Assembly: GCF_027625935.1 (NCBI RefSeq) | Contig: NZ_CP115300.1 | Location: 6,386,001-6,450,000, forward strand | Origin: Streptomyces camelliae | GTDB taxonomy: Bacteria; Actinomycetota; Actinomycetes; Streptomycetales; Streptomycetaceae | Length of the DNA stretch: 64,000 bases | Reading direction: 5' to 3' | Shown here: piece by piece, positions 59,809-64,000 of the stretch | How positions within the stretch are numbered: the first letter of the stretch is position 1 | Layout of the letters: every line of letters begins with the position of its first letter | Program-made: the position numbers and the translations under genes | The notes under the pieces: generated by a model | Database searches by the model: none | Told to the model about the DNA's origin: nothing | Seen by the model: the letters and a program-made list of their open reading frames with translations, nothing else

Positions 59809-60753
59809 ATGTCACTGCCACTGGAGGGGATGGCGGCCGTCGTCACCGGCGCGGGGCGCGGGCTCGGCCGGGCCGAGGCCCTCGAACTCGCCCGGCTCGG
59901 CGCGGCCGTCGTCGTCAACGACTACGGACAACCCGGCCGGGACGGCTCCGGCGCGGCCTCGGCCGGGCCCGCCGAGGACGTCGTCGCCGAGATACGGGCC
60001 CGGGGCGGCCGGGCGCTCGCCCACACCGGGGACGTCGCCGACTTCGAACAGGCCGGGGAACTCGTCGAGTCCGCCATCGCCGAGTACGGCAAGCTCGACA
60101 TCCTCGTCAACAACGCGGGCATCCTGCGCGACCGCATGGTCTTCTCCATGACCGAGGACGAGTGGGACTCGGTGATCCGGGTGCACCTCAAGGGCCACTT
60201 CAACACCACCCACTTCGCCGCCGCGCACTGGCGGGAGCGGTCCAAGGCGGCCGGCGGGGAGAGGGTCTACGGGCGGATCGTGAACACCTCCTCGGAGGCG
60301 TTCCTGGCCGGTTCCGCCGGACAGCCCAACTACGCCGCCGCGAAGGGCGGCATCGTCGGCCTGACCACCTCCACCGCCCTCGCCCTGGCCAAGTACGGCG
60401 TCACGGCCAACGCGATCTGCCCGCGCGCCCGCACCCGGATGACCGCGGACGTCTTCGCCGGCTTCCAGGAACCGGACGAGGAGCGGCTGGACCCGCTGGC
60501 CCCCGAGCACGTCGCCCCGCTCGTCGGCTATCTGGCCGCACCGGCCGCCGCCCGCGTCAACGGCCAGCTCCTCGTCGTACACGGCGGCATGGTCGCGATC
60601 GTCGAACGGCCGCGGGTGCGGGCCAAGTTCGACAGCAAGCAGGAGACCTTCACCTACGACGAGCTCGACGCGCTGCTCACCCCGCACTACGCGGACCGGC
60701 CGCCGGGGGAGACGTTCGCGGCGGCGGAGGTGCTGGGACTCAAGCGGAGCTGA
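59809..60753 (+). CDS. Short-chain dehydrogenase (hydroxyacyl-CoA dehydrogenase type)
   Basis: The 314-residue protein has TGAGRGLGRAEALELARLGAAVVVNDYG for NAD binding, LDILVNNAGILRDRM, the Ser in RIVNTSSEAFLAGS, and YAAAKGG with catalytic Tyr and Lys. The extended N-terminal loop and C-terminal tail resemble the SDR half of peroxisomal multifunctional enzyme 2 and mycobacterial Hsd4A-type (3R)-hydroxyacyl-CoA dehydrogenases. It follows the hydratase in the operon and would act on its product. GAGG precedes ATG 59809. Confidence 0.9.
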   Translation: MSLPLEGMAAVVTGAGRGLGRAEALELARLGAAVVVNDYGQPGRDGSGAASAGPAEDVVAEIRARGGRALAHTGDVADFEQAGELVESAIAEYGKLDILVNNAGILRDRMVFSMTEDEWDSVIRVHLKGHFNTTHFAAAHWRERSKAAGGERVYGRIVNTSSEAFLAGSAGQPNYAAAKGGIVGLTTSTALALAKYGVTANAICPRARTRMTADVFAGFQEPDEERLDPLAPEHVAPLVGYLAAPAAARVNGQLLVVHGGMVAIVERPRVRAKFDSKQETFTYDELDALLTPHYADRPPGETFAAAEVLGLKRS

Positions 60754-60761
60754 GACACGAA

Positions 60762-60792
60762 AAGAGGGGGTGCCCCGTGGGCACCCCCTCTT
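60762..60792. terminator. Strong bidirectional terminator
   Basis: AAGAGGGGGTGCCC and GGGCACCCCCTCTT form a perfect 14-bp stem with a three-base loop between the SDR stop and the stop of the convergent 52-residue gene. The A and T ends suit both strands. Confidence 0.9.
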
Positions 60793-60804
60793 CGTCCATG
60801 ACCG

Positions 60805-60963
60805 TCAGGCGGCCATTTCGGCGCTCTCCGCGGCCGGCTTGCGGTGCTTGCCGTGCGGAGCCGTCTCACTCTCCTGGGCCGAGACCTGGCCCCGGTGCCG
60901 GCCGTGGCCGGACGCGTCCTGAGAGTCGGCAGACAGCTGCTCGTTGGTGCTGGTGTCGCTCAT
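60805..60963 (-). CDS. Conserved 52-residue hydrophilic protein
   Basis: The product starts MSDTSTNEQLSADSQDASGH and continues with two HGRHRG/HGKHRK basic patches and a Glu/Ala-rich end. It is hydrophilic, probably disordered, and similar to small streptomycete proteins I have seen annotated as hypothetical. ATG 60963 has GGGGTGA at eight bases and the gene ends at the strong terminator, which supports it being real. Function is unknown. Confidence 0.7.
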   Translation of the reverse strand: MSDTSTNEQLSADSQDASGHGRHRGQVSAQESETAPHGKHRKPAAESAEMAA

Positions 60964-61059
60964 CGGAAGAATTCACCCCGTCAACATGATCTTTCGTACA
61001 GCCCGGCGAGTGTAACCGGCACACCACGGGCCGAATCCAGGCGCACACGCCAACCGGCA

Positions 61060-62325
61060 CTAGTTCGTTACAAGACGCCCCAGCGGTGCCTGCTGCAAGG
61101 GCACCGGACGTGCCATCACGGGCTCCGGAGACAGCGGAGGCTGCGGTTCCACAGGTTCCGGAGGGTCCGGTTCCGTCGGCTCCGGTGACGCTTCGGGCGC
61201 CCCGGCAGCCGTGCCGTCCCGGACCGGACCCTCCGGACCCGCCTCCCCCGGGGCCACGGCCGTACCGCTTCCCGCGGCCCCCGCACCCCCCGTCTCCCCC
61301 CAGGGCGCCGTCAGCTCCGCCACGCCGCACGGAGTCTCCTCCGTGGCGTACGGCAGCCGCAGCACCCCGTCCCGCGTCCACAGCCCGGCGCCGGTCAGCC
61401 AGCCCGCGGGCGCCGGGAAGTGGCTCACCTGCCGCCCGGCCGGCCGCCAGACGCCCACCCAGCTGCCGAGCGGCCCGTCGACGCGCAGCGCCACCGCGCA
61501 GTTCTCCGGCATCAGCACCTGCCCCGGCTGGATCGCGAACGGTGTCACCGCGCAGTCCGGCAGCCGCAGGGACTCCGGGAAGCGCACCGGCAGCGTGCTG
61601 CCGAGGACACCCCAGCCCAATCGTTCCTGCCCCGGCGAGGGTGCGTCCGAGGAGATGAGCAGCAGCCCGCTGTCGGGGTCGGCGAGCAGCAGCCGGTCGT
61701 CGCTCGCGGGCGTGATCTGCAGCAGGGGCGAGACAACCGCGCGCTCCAGATCCACCACGACCGCCTTCACCGGGCCGCCGGCCGGCTCCCGGTCCAGCGC
61801 CAGCATCCGCCCGGCGCGATCCAGCCACACCCCGCCCGAGCAGCGCCCCGGCACCTCGGCGAGCCGCTCGGGACCGAAGGCGCCGCCCGCCACCAGCCAG
61901 ACCGTGCTGGAGCGCGGGCCGACGGCGAGGGCGTAGGCCCGCGTGCCCTCCGGCGCGGGCGGCAGCAGCGTGAGCCGGGTGCCGGGCTCGGGGCACTCCA
62001 CCGCGCCCAGCGGCAGCTCGCCGGTGCCGGGCCCGGTCGGGTACAGCAGCGAGAAGGCGTGCCGCCGCTCGATCAGCCGGTGGATGAGCACCCGGCCGTC
62101 GGCCAGCGGCTGCACCTCCGTGCCGGGCTCCTCCGGCTGGTTGCCGGGCAGCGGCACCGCGTACGGCTCGGGGCCGTCCAGCGTCCAGCGCTCCGGGAAC
62201 CAGCAGTCGCCGGCGGGCGCGAGCCGGGCGGCGTACGCCCCGTCGGCCGTGAGGGCGCATCCGCTCCCTCCGCTCCCTCCGTCGTCCGCGCCGGTGGACG
62301 GGGATTCGATCGCACAGGCCGTCAT
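61060..62325 (-). CDS. Hypothetical protein, likely beta-propeller with Pro-rich tail
   Basis: The 421-residue protein lacks a signal peptide. Residues about 25-345 contain recurring short strands of the type DGRVLIHRLIERRHAFSLLYP, RLLLADPDSGLLLISSD and SWVGVWRPAGRQVSHFP, suggesting a WD-like propeller. The last 75 residues are Pro/Glu-rich. It has a perfect GGAGGTGA ribosome site before ATG 62325. I do not recognise a functional family. Confidence 0.65.
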   Translation of the reverse strand: MTACAIESPSTGADDGGSGGSGCALTADGAYAARLAPAGDCWFPERWTLDGPEPYAVPLPGNQPEEPGTEVQPLADGRVLIHRLIERRHAFSLLYPTGPGTGELPLGAVECPEPGTRLTLLPPAPEGTRAYALAVGPRSSTVWLVAGGAFGPERLAEVPGRCSGGVWLDRAGRMLALDREPAGGPVKAVVVDLERAVVSPLLQITPASDDRLLLADPDSGLLLISSDAPSPGQERLGWGVLGSTLPVRFPESLRLPDCAVTPFAIQPGQVLMPENCAVALRVDGPLGSWVGVWRPAGRQVSHFPAPAGWLTGAGLWTRDGVLRLPYATEETPCGVAELTAPWGETGGAGAAGSGTAVAPGEAGPEGPVRDGTAAGAPEASPEPTEPDPPEPVEPQPPLSPEPVMARPVPLQQAPLGRLVTN

Positions 62326-62512
62326 CGTTCGGTCACCTCCGGCGACGAAGCTAGTTTTCGCACGCACAGGCGTGGGACCGGCCCTGCCCGCTTCACACAT
62401 ACGGGTGGCGCAGAAGCGATTCACCTGAGGAAACCGGGGCGATTGTGCTGAGCGGGGCCAGACCTGACGGATGCGGTGTGGCGCCGCCGAACAGCCAGGT
62501 AGCCTTTGCTGC

Positions 62513-63352
62513 GTGCCCCGTCTGTCTGAAGTCATCGCCGCGCTGGAGACCCTGTGGCCCGCCGAGCGGGCCGAGTCCTGGGACGCGGTCGGCACGGTCG
62601 TGGGCGACCCCGGCCAGGAGGTCACCCGGGTCCTGTTCGCCGTCGACCCCGTCCAGGAGATCGTCGACGAGGCGCTGAAGCTCGGCGCCGACCTGCTGGT
62701 CACCCACCACCCGCTCTATCTGCGGGGTACGACGACGGTGGCGGCGAGCCACTTCAAGGGCCGCGTCGTGCACACGCTGATCAAGAACGACATCGCGTTG
62801 CACGTGGCCCACACGAATGCCGACACCGCGGACCCGGGTGTCTCGGACGCCCTCGCCGGCGCGCTGGACCTGCGGGTCGTACGCCCCCTCGTCCCGGACC
62901 CGACCGACCCGGCCGGCCGCCGGGGCCTGGGCCGGATCTGCGAGCTGGACCACCCCCTGACCGTCCGCGAGCTGGCCGCCCGCGCCGCCGAGCGGCTGCC
63001 CGCCACCGCGCAGGGCATCCGGGTGGCCGGCGACCCCGAGGCCCTCGTCCGCACGGTCGCCGTCAGCGGCGGCTCCGGCGACAGCCTCTTCGACCAGGTC
63101 CGCGCGGCCGGCGTCGACGCCTTCCTCACGGCCGACCTGCGCCACCACCCGGCGAGCGAGGCCGTCGCCCAGAGCCCCCTCGCGCTGCTCGACGCGGCGC
63201 ACTGGGCCACCGAGTGGCCCTGGTGCGAGCTGGCCGCGAGCCAGCTCGACGAGATCTCCGACCGCCACGGCTGGGACCTGCGCGTCCACGTCTCCACGAC
63301 GGTCACCGACCCCTGGACCGCCCACGCGGCGTCCACCACCCCGAGCAACTAA
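62513..63352 (+). CDS. Nif3-like dinuclear metal centre hexameric protein
   Basis: The 279-residue protein has the Nif3 (NGG1-interacting factor 3) pattern: ESWDAVGTVVGDP near residue 20, LVTHHPLYLRG with the metal-binding His pair, IALHVAHTNADTA with the next ligands, and a C-terminal TADLRHHPASEA-HWATEWPW. Family members bind two metals; their role is unsettled, often linked to GTP cyclohydrolase-type or tRNA chemistry. GTG 62513 has no Shine-Dalgarno; TAGCCT about 12 bases upstream suggests a leaderless transcript. Confidence 0.9.
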   Translation: MPRLSEVIAALETLWPAERAESWDAVGTVVGDPGQEVTRVLFAVDPVQEIVDEALKLGADLLVTHHPLYLRGTTTVAASHFKGRVVHTLIKNDIALHVAHTNADTADPGVSDALAGALDLRVVRPLVPDPTDPAGRRGLGRICELDHPLTVRELAARAAERLPATAQGIRVAGDPEALVRTVAVSGGSGDSLFDQVRAAGVDAFLTADLRHHPASEAVAQSPLALLDAAHWATEWPWCELAASQLDEISDRHGWDLRVHVSTTVTDPWTAHAASTTPSN

Positions 63353-63365
63353 CAGGAGCCCCCAA

Positions 63366-64000
63366 CTGAACGCCGCGCCCGCCGACCAGATCCGCCTCCT
63401 CGACGTCCAGGCCCTCGACGTCCGCCTCCAGCAGCTCGCGCACAAGCGGAAGTCGCTGCCCGAGCACGCCGAGATCGACGCGCTGAACAAGGACCTCACG
63501 CAGCTGCGCGACCTGCTGGTGGCCGCGCAGACCGAGGAGAGCGACACCGCCCGCGAGCAGACCAAGGCCGAGCAGGACGTGGACCAGGTGCGCCAGCGCG
63601 CCGCCCGCGACCAGCAGCGCCTGGACTCCGGCGCGGTCACCTCGCCGAAGGACCTGTCCAACCTCCAGCACGAGATCGCCTCCCTCGCCAAGCGCCAGGG
63701 TGACCTGGAGGACGTGGTCCTGGAGGTCATGGAGCGCCGCGAGGCCGCGCAGGAGCGGGTGACGGAGCTGACCGAGCGGGTCGCGTCGGTGCAGTCGAAG
63801 ATCGACGACGCGACCGCCCGCCGGGCCGCCGCCTTCGAGGAGATCGACGGCGAGGTGGCCACGGTGACGAAGGAACGCGAGGTCGTGGCGGGTTCTGTGC
63901 CCGCTGATCTGCTGAAGCTCTACGACAAGCTGCGCGAGCAGCAGGGCGGCATCGGCGCGGCCAAGCTGTACGCCCGCACCTGCCAGGGCTGCCGCCAGGA
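63366..64000 (+). CDS. Coiled-coil protein with C4 zinc ribbon, 3' truncated by the window
   Basis: Reading from CTG 63366 gives NAAPADQIRLLDVQALDVRL and then about 130 residues of heptad coiled coil (LAKRQGDLEDVVLEVMERRE, VASVQSKIDDATARR). The first CxxC of a C-terminal zinc ribbon (CQGC) comes just before the window ends. It lies 13 bp after the Nif3 gene, a conserved actinobacterial neighbourhood. AGGAG at seven bases supports the CTG start; no other start occurs in frame before codon 53. Function is unknown. Confidence 0.82.
   Translation, partial: MNAAPADQIRLLDVQALDVRLQQLAHKRKSLPEHAEIDALNKDLTQLRDLLVAAQTEESDTAREQTKAEQDVDQVRQRAARDQQRLDSGAVTSPKDLSNLQHEIASLAKRQGDLEDVVLEVMERREAAQERVTELTERVASVQSKIDDATARRAAAFEEIDGEVATVTKEREVVAGSVPADLLKLYDKLREQQGGIGAAKLYARTCQGCRQ

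Overview
The window is high-G+C actinobacterial DNA, almost certainly a Streptomyces chromosome. The signs are G- and C-rich third codon positions throughout, frequent GTG and TTG starts, GTGA/ATGA stop-start overlaps, a WhiJ-type anti-sigma/XRE/DUF397 trio with one TTA codon, an F420-type oxidoreductase, and many secreted proteins. It holds about 64 protein genes, two recognisable riboswitches, several hairpin terminators and many short repeats. I saw no rRNA, tRNA, CRISPR array, transposase or phage module.

Layout. 1-12 kb: mixed housekeeping and envelope genes (secreted protein fragment, DedA, secreted HNH nuclease, a manganese-riboswitch-controlled GDT1 exporter, HAD phosphatase, peptidoglycan-binding protein, MFS pump fused to a winged helix, FHA protein, O-methyltransferase, DUF2330). 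12-18 kb: ProP-like symporter, a GT87-PAP2 fusion and the WhiJ-type trio. 17.3-20 kb: a FadA5-like thiolase and a CYP125-like P450 divergent from each other. 20-27.6 kb: DUF1275 protein, a secreted transglycosylase, then a five-gene cobalamin uptake operon behind a B12 riboswitch. 27.6-32.6 kb: a compact ATP-grasp-like gene and a tightly overlapped operon of XRE regulator, ImmA/IrrE-like HExxH protein, multi-spanning membrane protein and FAD monooxygenase. 32.6-36 kb: NTF2-like protein, MBL hydrolase, aldehyde dehydrogenase and [3Fe-4S] ferredoxin. 36-39.6 kb: a 1233-residue HTH-NACHT ATPase. 40-44 kb: a KstR-like TetR divergent from a glycosyltransferase/methyltransferase/toroid operon. 44-50.8 kb: lipoprotein, LLM oxidoreductase, membrane protein, amidase, methyltransferase and MFS exporter. 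50.9-61 kb: an SCPx/Ltp thiolase, an ABC/two-component set split by a GH54 arabinofuranosidase, and a MaoC/Zn-ADH/SDR operon. 61-64 kb: a propeller-like protein, a Nif3 protein and a coiled-coil zinc-ribbon protein.

How genes may work together. The most interesting thread is a dispersed set of genes resembling the mycobacterial cholesterol side-chain pathway: FadA5, CYP125, 3Fe-4S ferredoxin, aldehyde dehydrogenase, Rv3520c-like LLM enzyme, Ltp/SCPx thiolase, Rv3538-like MaoC hydratase and hydroxyacyl-CoA-type SDR, together with a KstR-like repressor. Two palindromes recur in their promoters: TNNAACNNGTTNNA, the known mycobacterial KstR consensus (three exact and two near matches), and CTGAC-N5-GTCAG (four exact and one near match), whose regulator I cannot name. 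No ring-degradation genes (kstD, kshAB, hsa) are visible here. The two best candidates for undescribed systems are the XRE/ImmA/membrane/FAD operon and the stand-alone HTH-NACHT ATPase. Function assignments rest on sequence recognition from memory; no database search was run.
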